A stretch of 64,000 nt of DNA from Rhizobiaceae bacterium (GTDB taxonomy: Bacteria; Pseudomonadota; Alphaproteobacteria; Rhizobiales; Rhizobiaceae). Position 1 is the stretch's first letter. Each line of letters starts with the position of its first letter. A program made the translations under genes and the position numbers. The stretch is from assembly GCA_017643495.1 (NCBI GenBank), contig JAEPNK010000002.1:1240001-1304000 (forward strand), given 5' to 3'. The notes under the pieces are model-generated. The model did not search any database and had not been told where the DNA came from. It saw only the letters and a program-made list of their open reading frames with translations. Positions 1-9,303 of this stretch are shown here, piece by piece.

Positions 1-55
1 ACATAAGCTAACAAAGCTCATATTGAGCCTTCAGTATATTGAGCATCTCAACTGT

Positions 56-1312
56 TTAATTTCGAATTTCTCGTATAGAAAAGTTGTCATCAGGCGATGG
101 AACAGCGTGATAATTCTCGTTGCTATTCATTATTAGGTTTAATCTTGCATCAATACCTAGCCCACCTTCTACCCATACGTGTTGCGAACAATTAAGCGTG
201 GTTCCAACAACGTCGACGCCTTTGCACCCGGGAGCCATCACAAAGCCGCGCCCATTTTCAAAATTTCGACAATTGAAAGAGGAAATCCTATTATGGGATT
301 TCTGGATAAAAAGGGCAGTGCAATCATTTTTAGTGCCGGCATACGGGCCTCCGGTATTGCGTAAACCGTCAATATCTAGCTGACCAATTTGGCAATGTGG
401 CGCTCCAACTCGAACACCAGAAGTTCCCCAATCCGCCCTCACTCTTGCTAGCCCAACCTGTGTGAACGGAGCTTCAATATCAAGCGCATAATCCTCTGGT
501 GAACCACGGGTCTTGAAACATTCGATCCTGTCAACGTAAGTTACATTCGACCCAGCGATCCTCACCCCGGATTTTCGACCTGTATCTCCTTGAAGGAATC
601 CCGCCTTTACTTTGGCTTTCAAATCAATAGCAATATCTTCGGTTCCATATGCATGACAGAACTCAATATCACAAGCACCGTTATATCTACCGTCAGTTTC
701 AACAGCCAGCCCACGCCCTTTACATAATGCGACTATTGCCTGTTTAACGATGGAATCGTGAGGACCACGCATTAGAAATCCGTCGCCACCACAACGTGAT
801 ATACGGACATCAAAAACAGCTTCAGGCTCATCCAGCCAGGTTTCTTGGCCACCACGCGCAGACCCCACCGAAACTAATCCATGCTTTTTCATGTGGCTTA
901 TTTGAACATTAACTATCTCAAAGCCTTTTCCATACAAATGCATCCCGCAACCACCGCCAAACGCATTACCGATATGGCCATTGGCTCCGTCAATCATTAA
1001 ATCACTGACACCGAACCTGACGGGCACACCTTCATTATGAAACCAAGAGTCTGTGTTAGCTAATTCTTCCGCATTGTTTGAAACTATGATCGAACTGTTT
1101 AGATCAGGAGTGGCAGCTAGTTGAGTTGCAGCTGCTCCGTTTCCACGCAACCGGACACCAGTCTTAAGAACTATCGGCTGATCGATCTGATATTTCCTTG
1201 CCCCCAAAACAATCTCACCACCACCCTGCTCATCACTCAATCGATTAATCCAGTGATTAATCAATGCGGCATCTGAGAGTCTGGCAATATGGTTTTCTTC
1301 GAGAAATAGCAT
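56..1312 (-). CDS. Right-handed beta-helix (pectate-lyase-like) protein
   Basis: The 418-residue product has the look of a right-handed parallel beta-helix. It opens with a pectate-lyase-superfamily type segment (GGGEIVLGARKYQIDQPI, about residues 30-47), followed by many short strand-turn repeats rich in Asn, Gly and Val. I see no signal peptide, so if it acts on glycans it would be cytoplasmic or exported by another route. Family members are polysaccharide lyases, epimerases or phage/surface depolymerases; no catalytic residues can be assigned here. The start at 1312 follows a very AT-rich gap with no clear ribosome site. It ends at 56 and is complete. It lies downstream of the sulfotransferase and glycosyltransferase genes on the same strand, so a role in surface glycan processing is inferred from position only. 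Confidence 0.6.
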   Translation of the reverse strand: MLFLEENHIARLSDAALINHWINRLSDEQGGGEIVLGARKYQIDQPIVLKTGVRLRGNGAAATQLAATPDLNSSIIVSNNAEELANTDSWFHNEGVPVRFGVSDLMIDGANGHIGNAFGGGCGMHLYGKGFEIVNVQISHMKKHGLVSVGSARGGQETWLDEPEAVFDVRISRCGGDGFLMRGPHDSIVKQAIVALCKGRGLAVETDGRYNGACDIEFCHAYGTEDIAIDLKAKVKAGFLQGDTGRKSGVRIAGSNVTYVDRIECFKTRGSPEDYALDIEAPFTQVGLARVRADWGTSGVRVGAPHCQIGQLDIDGLRNTGGPYAGTKNDCTALFIQKSHNRISSFNCRNFENGRGFVMAPGCKGVDVVGTTLNCSQHVWVEGGLGIDARLNLIMNSNENYHAVPSPDDNFSIREIRN

Positions 1313-1469
1313 GTTTATAATTGGGGTTATTTAAATAATTAAATAAAATACAATTAATTAAAAATTTTACTAGTAATTATCAATATTACTACAAGAGAAT
1401 TTTATTTTTAAATGACAAAATCAAAATTATTTTGATTATAAAATCATATAAACATATAATTAACTAGTG
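1313..1469. other. AT-rich intergenic spacer with hairpin
   Basis: Almost entirely A and T, in contrast to the genes further right. It contains a palindrome at 1420-1436 (8-bp arms ATCAAAAT/ATTTTGAT around one base). It could hold the promoter of the beta-helix gene or end the methyltransferase transcript; neither can be proven. The composition suggests that the left 2.4 kb was acquired separately. Confidence 0.4.
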
Positions 1470-2354
1470 TTATTGCTGCATGACCAATGACCAAGCAGAT
1501 CGCTTAGTACTGTCTTGATGGCCGCTAATCGCAGCGCCGGTCATAACCTCCCGTTCTAAGTCAAGCGGTTGATGATAGTTAAGTATACTCCAGCCACCTA
1601 AGGCGAGTGAAATTGCCATAGAACGAGGGGAGTAATGTTGGAGATGAACACCAGATGCCCCCCACATGTTCCATGTTCTGAAGTCTTGTTCTGCGTTTCG
1701 CGTATTGATCAGGTTAGGCACTTCAAATAGCAACATTGCGGGTTCAGCACAAATACGCCTAATTACTTTCATAAACTTGGGTGGATCAGGTATATGTTCA
1801 AGTACATGGAATGCTACGACAACGTCGACCTTCTCTTCAAAGTGCACGTCAGGGAAGAAACCCTCTTTCAAGTGTGCCTCAGGGCACAATTCCTTTTGAA
1901 ACTCCAATGCGACTGGGTCTGTATCAATACCGTAAACATCGAAACCTAGATCAGCGAAATACCGTAAAGACCCCGAAGCACCAAGCCCAATATCTAGCAT
2001 GCGTGGTTTACGCTCTTGCGAGACAAATGCGCCGCTCGAAAACCCTTCAATATAGTCTTTAAAAGACCCAAGGCGTTTACCGAAAACCTCACCATATTGC
2101 GACCCATTCTTAATTGAACCGTCGTCATCTAACTTCAGATGAAGCTTAGCTACGGTATATTTCTCCATGACAGATTTCTGCTGTGTATTTGAATTATATT
2201 CAGCACTAACATTTTGATTTTCATCAAAAACGTGATCGCATTCTGTGCACGAAATCATCCAAGATTGTCTCTTAGATCTTATCTTCAGATTTGAATTCGA
2301 AGCCACAGCTTTGCATACAGAACATATGGCTGCACCGTTCTTTTCAATTCCCAT
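1470..2354 (-). CDS. Class I SAM-dependent methyltransferase with N-terminal zinc-binding motif
   Basis: 294 residues. The N-terminus carries two Cys pairs (CSVC near residue 11 and CTEC near 36) that look like a zinc ribbon. A class I methyltransferase core follows: SAM motif I DIGLGASG (about 137-144), acidic motif II YGIDTDP, and a motif IV/V region with VVVAFHVLEHIPDP, which is typical of the Methyltransf_23 (UbiG-like) family. Such zinc-ribbon methyltransferases are common in sugar and surface-glycan clusters, where they methylate nucleotide sugars or glycan ends. Start at 2354 has an upstream AGGATTGG. Codon and base use are more AT-rich than the sulfotransferase gene to its right. The substrate is unknown. 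Confidence 0.75.
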   Translation of the reverse strand: MGIEKNGAAICSVCKAVASNSNLKIRSKRQSWMISCTECDHVFDENQNVSAEYNSNTQQKSVMEKYTVAKLHLKLDDDGSIKNGSQYGEVFGKRLGSFKDYIEGFSSGAFVSQERKPRMLDIGLGASGSLRYFADLGFDVYGIDTDPVALEFQKELCPEAHLKEGFFPDVHFEEKVDVVVAFHVLEHIPDPPKFMKVIRRICAEPAMLLFEVPNLINTRNAEQDFRTWNMWGASGVHLQHYSPRSMAISLALGGWSILNYHQPLDLEREVMTGAAISGHQDSTKRSAWSLVMQQ

Positions 2355-2433
2355 TCCAATCCTATACCTTTCATTATCAACTCATGCGGGCAAATATGAC
2401 TGCCAATAAACTGCTCTGAGGAAAACTCTGGGT

Positions 2434-3213
2434 TTAAGCGTCGCTAATTGACCGAGAGATTTCCACCCCACCCAAGGATACATTCCGCTGGAATCTAAAA
2501 AGCCTAAAATCATTCGCGAAAATTTCATCAACCAGCGCGACGGTTTCAGGCATGAAATAGAGACTTACCTTGGAATTCGCATCTGTAGGAGCGAAGTTAA
2601 CTTCATTTTGGGTGGGAAAATCCTTGCTACATCCCATCGCATGCAGGATAAGGGGAGCGTCTTCGGGCAGTGTTTCAAATCGACCGACATAATCAAACTC
2701 GATCTCTGGTTGTTGTAAAAGTGTCGATTGCGGAGCCCAGTGCTCATCTTTCGTGAACCATGATTCACCAGCTTGCAGCCAAAGAAGGAAAACCTCAAGC
2801 GTGATTTCGGGATAAGCTTCTGATCCCAGCTTATCGATCCGAAAGCCATCAATATCTCTGACAACTTTGCGAAAATGATCCTCATCATCTGTTTCGGCTT
2901 GTGGTGGAAGGCGGTTTTCGATCTTGTTCAGATACGCCGATAGCACTCTACTGTATGGGTCCCGTACCATCGTATACTTTTTAATGCCGGGATCCTTGAG
3001 CAGGGCATAATCGGACGGATTTCCAAAATCCAGATACCTCAGCCCTCCGTTTACTTTGTCATGCGCGAGTTTGTTATCAAGCCAATCGTCATAACCGGCC
3101 ATGTAGCGCATCAGAGACTTCCAGTTTGTACAAGCAACCTTGGGTACATAGGCAAAGATGAACTTGCGCTCCTCGTTATAAATGAAATTCTTGTACTGAA
3201 TTGTCACAATCAA
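2434..3213 (-). CDS. Sulfotransferase (Sulfotransfer_2 family)
   Basis: 259 residues. The N-terminal PAPS-binding loop (5'-PSB) PKVACTNWK is at about 24-32 and the 3'-phosphate motif VRDPYSRVLSAY starts at about 83. This spacing and sequence match the carbohydrate sulfotransferase family Sulfotransfer_2 (chondroitin/HNK-1 type), which moves sulfate from PAPS to a sugar hydroxyl. No transmembrane anchor is seen, so it probably acts in the cytoplasm on a lipid-linked or nascent glycan. The start is ambiguous: TTG at 3213, overlapping the stop of the upstream glycosyltransferase, or GTG at 3207, which is better spaced from AAGGA. The tight overlap implies translational coupling within the minus-strand operon. 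PAPS could come from the nearby cysD-cysNC. Confidence 0.85.
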   Translation of the reverse strand: MIVTIQYKNFIYNEERKFIFAYVPKVACTNWKSLMRYMAGYDDWLDNKLAHDKVNGGLRYLDFGNPSDYALLKDPGIKKYTMVRDPYSRVLSAYLNKIENRLPPQAETDDEDHFRKVVRDIDGFRIDKLGSEAYPEITLEVFLLWLQAGESWFTKDEHWAPQSTLLQQPEIEFDYVGRFETLPEDAPLILHAMGCSKDFPTQNEVNFAPTDANSKVSLYFMPETVALVDEIFANDFRLFRFQRNVSLGGVEISRSISDA

Positions 3214-5276
3214 AAATCCTTGCCGCTCATTTCAATTTTCATGGGGCTCGGTGAAAGCCGCATCGCCAGTTCAGAAAACGAACTCCAGCCGGACCCCAAA
3301 AGCAAGGGCGCTGTGCCAAGCAGCATTGCATCGGCCAGTGCATATTGCAGCTGTTCTGCTGAACGGTCATATAATTCCCTTGGCAAGTAGGCAACCCGGC
3401 TTCCGAATGTCTCCAGAAAAACGTCATATGTTTCTTGTTTGTCTGCCGCCAGAAAAATCCTTTCAGCACCGCCCTCTGCGATCAGCATGTCCAACCGTTT
3501 GATAAAATGGGAAAAATGGCTTTTCTCGCGCCAGTATTTTATTTCTTCGTGCCCCTCTTTCGTCCAGTTGTCCAAGGCTTCATATTCAAGATGCTCATAC
3601 TCGGCACCACCAACCATTCGCACGTGAACGGATACATCGTTCGGTTTGCGCACACTGCCTACAAGCGCCTGAACCTCTTCTACCGGTCTAAGTCCATTCA
3701 GAAAGTGGTTTTCGGTTTCCCATCTGGAGGGTGGCGCATTAAGCACATAAGCGGAACGTGCGTAAATATCGCCTGTCCACTCCATATCCAGAACGCGCCC
3801 CTTGTCCGCATCGGGCTCCACTTCCATGTAATTGTATACCTTGCAACCATCTCTCGACGCATCGCTAACAAAACTCTCTTCAATCACCGCACCTTGATAC
3901 CGGTAGAGATCGCCAAAGCGTCCCTCACAATGGGCATCGGGTTGCCAGACAATTACCAACTCCCTATCCGTCTCCTTCGCAATCGCCGCCGCTGATGCAA
4001 TTGCACGCAACCGGTTGCCAAGACCATGCTGGGCATCGATGAACAGTCTTGCTTTCAGGCGGACAGTCTGCGGTGCGTTCAGTTCAGCAAAATAGTCGGT
4101 AACAAGCTCACAGTTTTCAATTATGAGATCATGGCAAAGGTCTTCAAGACAATGCTTTTCCAGCAGACACTCAAAACGTGCCCTGGGAACATGATAGGCT
4201 TGCGTCCCTGAGCGCCAGGATATCAACTCCAGGGCAGCATAGTATCGACTGTCAGATTTTATATCCGAAGTCACATAATGAGGTGCTTCATTTACCAGTC
4301 GCCGCACCTGTCTGTAACGGGCACCATTTTCCAGTACCAATTCGAAAGGTGCAAGCTGCCTGCCTTCATTCCAGACGGGACAACAGTTTGATATGAACCT
4401 GTTCCGGCGGATGTGGAACATGGGGTCTGATTCCAATTCATCCCAGGCATTTATTGAAGCGGTGGAATTCCCTGTTCGCGAGGCGTTATCATGATCCAGA
4501 TGATGTATTGATTCGAGGCTCACAAGTTTCCTTTTGAGACCAATCCCGGAAAGCCTGCGGTAAATATCATCATCATCCCAGCCATAGGTTGTAATATACT
4601 CGTTAAATCCGTTGATGGCTGCCAGATGAGAGGTCTTGAGATAAAAGAACCCATTAATATGTTCTTGCCCCTTGGCCGCAGCTTCCCAGTTTCCTGCGAT
4701 AAAGTCTGCTTCACCCAAAATGTTCTTTGAGAAAAAATCAGGGTGGATTTGAATATCCGCGTCAACCTTCAGCACCTTGTCAAAGCGCACGTGCCGGAAA
4801 CCCAGATTGAATGCAGGGGACAGTATCCATCTGGGCTCATCCAAGACTTCAACTACTTCTATCTTGGCATCATCAATACCTGCATCAGCCAGTTCCTTTC
4901 GGATGAGAATATCCGACGTCCAGTCAACGATGACAATCTGATCAATTTCTTTGACTGCTAGCCAGGTTTCAAGGCACTGCATAAGGTTCTTGGTACGGTT
5001 TCTGACACATGTAACGAGTGAAACACCACTCTCTTCGGCACCAATCCTGCAGTCGACGCGGTTACCGGAATTTGGTCGGCTCACCTCTTTCAACCGAAAA
5101 GTCTCAGTGATTTTTGCCAACAACCTGATTTCACTTGAGCGAAGGCCGGATATGGTAAAATCTTCATAGAAGCGGGAAATCTCGCGCGACGCCGATACGG
5201 TTTGCCCAGATCGGGCCAACTGCAAAATACGGTTCAAGCGGGAATTTCTCGTGGTCCCGTAGATATCATTCTTCAT
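3210..5276 (-). CDS. Bifunctional glycosyltransferase: GT-A domain plus fucosyltransferase-like domain
   Basis: About 688 residues from the ATG at 5276; the frame stays open to 5396, but that would overlap the upstream gene by about 100 bases. The first half holds a GT-A fold glycosyltransferase: SLVTCVRNRTKNL nucleotide-binding strand, VDADIQ as DxD motif, and GWDDDDIYRRL, as in Glyco_transf_7C galactosyl/GalNAc-transferases. The second half resembles fucosyltransferase-like (GT11/GT23-type) domains: GLGNRLRAIASA, a W-Q-P-D-A-H-C run and a VHVRM strand. The fusion suggests two consecutive sugar additions by one polypeptide. It lies 19 bases after one sulfotransferase gene and overlaps the next, so glycan assembly and sulfation are probably co-expressed. 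Confidence 0.75.
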   Translation of the reverse strand: MKNDIYGTTRNSRLNRILQLARSGQTVSASREISRFYEDFTISGLRSSEIRLLAKITETFRLKEVSRPNSGNRVDCRIGAEESGVSLVTCVRNRTKNLMQCLETWLAVKEIDQIVIVDWTSDILIRKELADAGIDDAKIEVVEVLDEPRWILSPAFNLGFRHVRFDKVLKVDADIQIHPDFFSKNILGEADFIAGNWEAAAKGQEHINGFFYLKTSHLAAINGFNEYITTYGWDDDDIYRRLSGIGLKRKLVSLESIHHLDHDNASRTGNSTASINAWDELESDPMFHIRRNRFISNCCPVWNEGRQLAPFELVLENGARYRQVRRLVNEAPHYVTSDIKSDSRYYAALELISWRSGTQAYHVPRARFECLLEKHCLEDLCHDLIIENCELVTDYFAELNAPQTVRLKARLFIDAQHGLGNRLRAIASAAAIAKETDRELVIVWQPDAHCEGRFGDLYRYQGAVIEESFVSDASRDGCKVYNYMEVEPDADKGRVLDMEWTGDIYARSAYVLNAPPSRWETENHFLNGLRPVEEVQALVGSVRKPNDVSVHVRMVGGAEYEHLEYEALDNWTKEGHEEIKYWREKSHFSHFIKRLDMLIAEGGAERIFLAADKQETYDVFLETFGSRVAYLPRELYDRSAEQLQYALADAMLLGTAPLLLGSGWSSFSELAMRLSPSPMKIEMSGKDF

Positions 5277-5295
5277 GTTGTCGAACCGTGTGTTT

Positions 5296-6120
5296 CTAAC
5301 GCCCTGGCTGGATGGAATTCCCGCCCCTGCCGCTATCTCCACTAAAGCGGAAGGCATGGAAAGTCTGTTCAAAATCGGATGAAAAATCGAGATCAAGGGC
5401 TTTGCAGAGCGCCTTCATCACCTTGCTTGGGTTACGGGTGAGTTTTTCATAGGAAAACATCTCCGTTTCTCCAAAGCGCGCTTCAAACTGCCGGACCCGG
5501 CGCTCATATTCTTCGAACGTGGCCGGCTCAAAGTGACGGTGCCAGCCTTGCTTCTCCATCGAGGCAAAGGCATTTTCCGGCTTGCGTGTTGTCACGACCG
5601 AAACCACAGGAAACCGCTCGGCAACAATGTCACGCAACGTTGGCATCGCTTCATCCATTTCCCCATGGAGAAACTGGCTGTGACTGTGGTCCCTCAACAC
5701 CAGCACCCTCCCCGTCAACCAGCATTTTCTCCTGAGCACTGCGAGGTTGTCGAGAAACAGTTCCTTGATTGTATCGTGATCGGCCAGTGAGCGATCGCCT
5801 TGGCGAACCAGCGCAACCATGTCTGTCGGTGTAAACGCAGGCTTGCCCTTCGCTATCATCATCTTGCTGAACGGGTTGATTTCATTCAGCACGACAGTAT
5901 TCGGCATGGCGGCAATGCATTTGGTAAAAAGTGTGCCGCCCGTACACGAAAGATGGTGAATGGTGCGGATCGGCATTTCATCAAGCGAGGTCTGTTTGGG
6001 ACACCGGGCTTCAACAGCGCGCAATTGGTCAATCAACTTGCCGGAAATTCCGGGATTGAACACCCGGGCAGCAAGTTCATCAGCGATGCGGGGTATCCTG
6101 TTCTCGGCCACCATTTTCAC
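5296..6120 (-). CDS. Sulfotransferase family protein
   Basis: 274 residues with a P-loop-like PAPS site HHLSCTGGTLFTKCI (about 54-68) and a 3'-phosphate region VVTTRKPENAFAS (about 173-185), the layout of the Sulfotransfer_3-type families. It is cytosolic, with no signal peptide. Its start at 6120 overlaps the stop of the upstream gene by four bases (ATGA), a sign of translational coupling. It is not a close copy of the sulfotransferase further downstream, so the operon encodes two different sulfotransferases. Expected reaction: PAPS-dependent O-sulfation of a surface sugar; the exact acceptor is unknown. Confidence 0.75.
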   Translation of the reverse strand: MKMVAENRIPRIADELAARVFNPGISGKLIDQLRAVEARCPKQTSLDEMPIRTIHHLSCTGGTLFTKCIAAMPNTVVLNEINPFSKMMIAKGKPAFTPTDMVALVRQGDRSLADHDTIKELFLDNLAVLRRKCWLTGRVLVLRDHSHSQFLHGEMDEAMPTLRDIVAERFPVVSVVTTRKPENAFASMEKQGWHRHFEPATFEEYERRVRQFEARFGETEMFSYEKLTRNPSKVMKALCKALDLDFSSDFEQTFHAFRFSGDSGRGGNSIQPGR

Positions 6121-7307
6121 TTTTTTGCAGCTTTTCGTGTCGACTTCGTGACGCGGCGTTTCGAAGACGTATCCGCATCAGGTGCTTCATCTTCGGCACC
6201 ATCTGCCACCGCAAGAATGCGCCGTATGTCCCTGCCAAGGTTCACCAGTTTTTCCTCCGCCTCAAGGTGGACACTTGCCAGCATTTCGTATTTTTCACGC
6301 ATCTGCTCAAGACTGTTTTCAGCCACCTGTTGCCGTTTGCCGGCAATCTCTGCAGCTTCGCCGGCTGCCGAGATTTCAGACTGTGCACGGTCCCGGTCTG
6401 CTTCGACCTGTTTCAGGTTTTCTTCAACGCGGGAAAATTTCGCAGCAAGAGACTCCGCCTCAGCAAGCTTTTGAGAGGCCGCCTGAAGCTCATCCTGGTG
6501 CTTCTGCCTTGCTTCTGAGGCTTCCTTGTCCTTGGCCGCCAGTTCCTTGCGGTAACGCTCCCGGATGTTTTCCGCCTCTTCATCGGCAGCCTGAAGTTGG
6601 GCCTGCATCTCCCGCGTTGTTTCTGCAGTGCGTTGATGGGCGGTCATGCGCCAGTCGCGGGCATAGACAGCCATGCCGAGATTTTTGTTTCTTTCGGTTT
6701 CAACGCCCAGTTCCAGAAAACCGTGTTCCCGCATCAGCGACAAAACAGCCCGCCGCGACGAAGATGCCAGCCCGCTTGCTGCATCACCGGATGGTAGATA
6801 GACGCGTACAAACACAACATCGGCATTGACCAACACATCCTCACAGGCCTTGAGCATATCAACAGCTGGCAGGCAACCAATGACAAGCCAGTTGCAGGAG
6901 GACACTTCAAGGCCGGTAAGCGCCTTGTCTGCGAAAAGCTGCTTTGCTGTCTGTGGCTCGATCTGCTCTTGCCCCACAGCCTCTATGTTGGGCCAGACTG
7001 CGCAAAGGCTCCCGGCATCCACAAACCCGCTTTCGCCTTCCAGTGAATGGGTAAAAAATGTTTGCAACCCGCCCTGTTGGCCGATCGCTGCGTTCAGAAC
7101 AATTGTCGAGCGCACATCATGGTTCTGCGTTCTGAGCCGCTCGAACCTTTCCTGGTCAGCATCAACCAGAATGCTGGTCTGTGCGGTTTGTGCGAACGCA
7201 CGAAATGGCCCGGATGGTCCTCCGGCACCAACATGCAACAACAGTTTCGGGGGGTAGAGCTGCTGAAGCAGGGAAAGGCTTGAAGTGATGGAAATCTGCT
7301 CGGTCAT
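6117..7307 (-). CDS. Rossmann-like (FkbM-type) protein with C-terminal coiled coil
   Basis: 396 residues from the ATG at 7307; the frame extends to 7370, but the later start has a GGGAC upstream and begins just before the fold. Residues about 18-190 look like a degraded FkbM/SAM methyltransferase fold (LLLHVGAGGPSG then ILVDADQERF). Residues about 210-350 are a long charged coiled coil (repeated AEEKL, EARQKHQDEL type heptads), and the tail is basic (SSKRRVTKSTRKAAKK). Coiled coils in glycan clusters often set chain length or tether enzymes, as WbdD does. Methyltransferase activity is uncertain. It is the first gene of the minus-strand sulfotransferase operon. Confidence 0.55.
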   Translation of the reverse strand: MTEQISITSSLSLLQQLYPPKLLLHVGAGGPSGPFRAFAQTAQTSILVDADQERFERLRTQNHDVRSTIVLNAAIGQQGGLQTFFTHSLEGESGFVDAGSLCAVWPNIEAVGQEQIEPQTAKQLFADKALTGLEVSSCNWLVIGCLPAVDMLKACEDVLVNADVVFVRVYLPSGDAASGLASSSRRAVLSLMREHGFLELGVETERNKNLGMAVYARDWRMTAHQRTAETTREMQAQLQAADEEAENIRERYRKELAAKDKEASEARQKHQDELQAASQKLAEAESLAAKFSRVEENLKQVEADRDRAQSEISAAGEAAEIAGKRQQVAENSLEQMREKYEMLASVHLEAEEKLVNLGRDIRRILAVADGAEDEAPDADTSSKRRVTKSTRKAAKK

Positions 7308-7542
7308 GACGTCCCACTGCGTTTGTAAAACGGTTATCCCATGCCAGAACATTCGTAAAGGTTGCACCACCGGGGCAATCGGGGTTTGCCACAGGATGTC
7401 ACCCGGACAAGGGTGCGGCTATATCGAAAGCTGTCATCACCTGTAAGAATATTTTTCCCGGGCACCGATTAGATGATCCGGGTTGAAACCCGCCACATAT
7501 CATTATACCCACATATGCCAGATCAACCGGTTCCATGATGTC

Positions 7543-9213
7543 ATGTCTCTCATCATCACAACGTCTTATCTGAAATCCCACTGCAACATGGTTCAGCAGA
7601 TGCTGGTAACCGCGGGGGTAAATTCACCGGTACCGGCAACAGGTGACACACCCGACCCGCATGATCTGTGCAAAAAACTGCGTGCCGCATACGTCAAGCG
7701 GGAGGTGAATTCATCCAAGGCAATCCCGCCAGAAAAGATCGGCAAGGCATGGCAGATGAAAGCCGCCGAACTTGTCATTGCCAATGCGGAACAGGATCAC
7801 TGGGGCTGGACGGACAACCGGATACTCCCGTTGCTGGAATTCTGGGCTGAATTTGAACCCGGCGCCCGTTTTGCCCTTTTCTATTCCGATTCATGCCATG
7901 CAGTTTCAGGGCTTGATATCGCAAATGGTGAGAACGCCCGGGAACAAATGGACGCATTGCTCAGCGAATGGCAGGACTTCAACGATGCGTTGCTGCGTTT
8001 CTACAGTGACCATCAAGACCGGTGCCTGTTGGCAAACATCGACGCAATCAAGGCCGACCCGGACAAATTGAAGGCAGCTCTTTCTTCAAAACTCGAACTG
8101 GACACGGATACGCTCACGTTCGATGCTGTTGAAACCGGTGAACTGTCGCCGATCCTTTCGCTTGTCTCTCCTGCGTTTTCCGACCCCGACAGCCAGACTG
8201 CACGGGTGTTTGGCGAACTCGAGGCGATGGCGGATTGCCGTGGCACCCATGGCAGCAACACGCCCCCGGATTTCACCGGCATTCTCGCAGAGCATCTTTC
8301 TGCAGCACGCGAACTCGAGCAGGCACGATCGGATAACGAACTTCTCACCCTCCAGCTTGAAAACGTACAGGAAGAACTGGAAACGCTGTACCGGGAAGGG
8401 CAGGAGACCAGACAAGCATTGCAGGAAGCGCTGGATGAAAAAGAGGTGCTTGCCAAAGAAAAAGAGGCACTTTCCGAGGATAAGGACAAGCTTGCCAGGG
8501 AAAAGGAAACCTCACTGACTGAGGCAGAAGACTTCAGGCAGATCAAGGCTGAAAACGAACTCCTGCAACTCCAGATAGAACAGGTTCAGGAAGAGCTGGA
8601 ATACCAGTTCAAACAGACCCAGCAACTGTCTGCAAAAATCGGCAAGGAAGCGGATTCAGAAAAAAGTGAAACTGCTGCGGGGGACGCTGCTCCGCCCGCC
8701 GCACCTGCCCCTGCAACCAGGGATACAAACCGGCCGCCCCAATCAGGGAAAATCAGGATAGACATGCGCCAGTTCATCAATGGCATGAACTGGTATGATC
8801 CTGAACACGATGGCCGCTGGGCAGGACCGGGCACCCGTTCCACCGTTCGCCTGCCTTCCTTGTCTGAAGGGCGCTACAAGCTGACCATGAATGTCGTGTC
8901 CACCATGTCGAGAAAAATATTCGACCGGATGGAAATCTCGGTCGACAACGCCAAGCTTCGCACGAAGAGCAACCTGCGCACCAACCTGCACGGCCCTCTG
9001 GGTATGTGGAAGCGGACACGGGCAAAACTCGACTCCAGTGTTTCCCCCTTCCCGGCTGAGATAGAAGCCAGCTTCAAGGTAGGCAAGGCAACCGGCGAGC
9101 CGGGAGAACTGGTACTGGAGTTTCCCGAGGCCGTTTCACCGGCAGAACGGGGCGAACCGGATTCACGTCACCTCACTGCGAGAATTTCCGAAATCATCAT
9201 CGAACGGCAGTAG
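7543..9213 (+). CDS. Sulfotransferase-like protein with coiled coil and C-terminal beta-sandwich domain
   Basis: About 556 residues from the ATG at 7543; a TTG at 7483 would add 20 residues. The N-terminus (LIITTSYLKSHCNMVQQML) sits where sulfotransferases have the PAPS loop, and WGWTDNRILPLLEFW with ARFALFYSDS resembles the second half of that fold. The canonical loop and the Arg-Asp-Pro motif are not intact, so the enzyme may be inactive or altered. Residues about 255-365 form a coiled coil in which an ENELL.LQ-E.VQEELE unit occurs twice. The last 140 residues look like a beta-sandwich module often found in glycan-locus proteins. It is transcribed divergently from the sulfotransferase operon. 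Possible role: scaffold or modifying enzyme for the polysaccharide. Confidence 0.5.
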   Translation: MSLIITTSYLKSHCNMVQQMLVTAGVNSPVPATGDTPDPHDLCKKLRAAYVKREVNSSKAIPPEKIGKAWQMKAAELVIANAEQDHWGWTDNRILPLLEFWAEFEPGARFALFYSDSCHAVSGLDIANGENAREQMDALLSEWQDFNDALLRFYSDHQDRCLLANIDAIKADPDKLKAALSSKLELDTDTLTFDAVETGELSPILSLVSPAFSDPDSQTARVFGELEAMADCRGTHGSNTPPDFTGILAEHLSAARELEQARSDNELLTLQLENVQEELETLYREGQETRQALQEALDEKEVLAKEKEALSEDKDKLAREKETSLTEAEDFRQIKAENELLQLQIEQVQEELEYQFKQTQQLSAKIGKEADSEKSETAAGDAAPPAAPAPATRDTNRPPQSGKIRIDMRQFINGMNWYDPEHDGRWAGPGTRSTVRLPSLSEGRYKLTMNVVSTMSRKIFDRMEISVDNAKLRTKSNLRTNLHGPLGMWKRTRAKLDSSVSPFPAEIEASFKVGKATGEPGELVLEFPEAVSPAERGEPDSRHLTARISEIIIERQ

Positions 9214-9303
9214 TCAGGCACAGCAAACCGGAAGCCATGGATTTCCGCGCATAACCGCGGCAATACGATGACTTTCGCTCCCTGATCCGTAAACGGCAGT
9301 TTG

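Noticed and set aside
5800-6474. Long plus-strand frame opposite the sulfotransferase and coiled-coil genes
   Set aside because: It spans two well-supported minus-strand genes, has no domain pattern, and its Ser/Ala/Arg bias comes from the complementary strand.
8013-8546. Long Ser-rich minus-strand frame under the coiled-coil gene
   Set aside because: It is the mirror of Glu/Leu codons of the coiled coil; no ribosome site and low-complexity Ser/Ala content.
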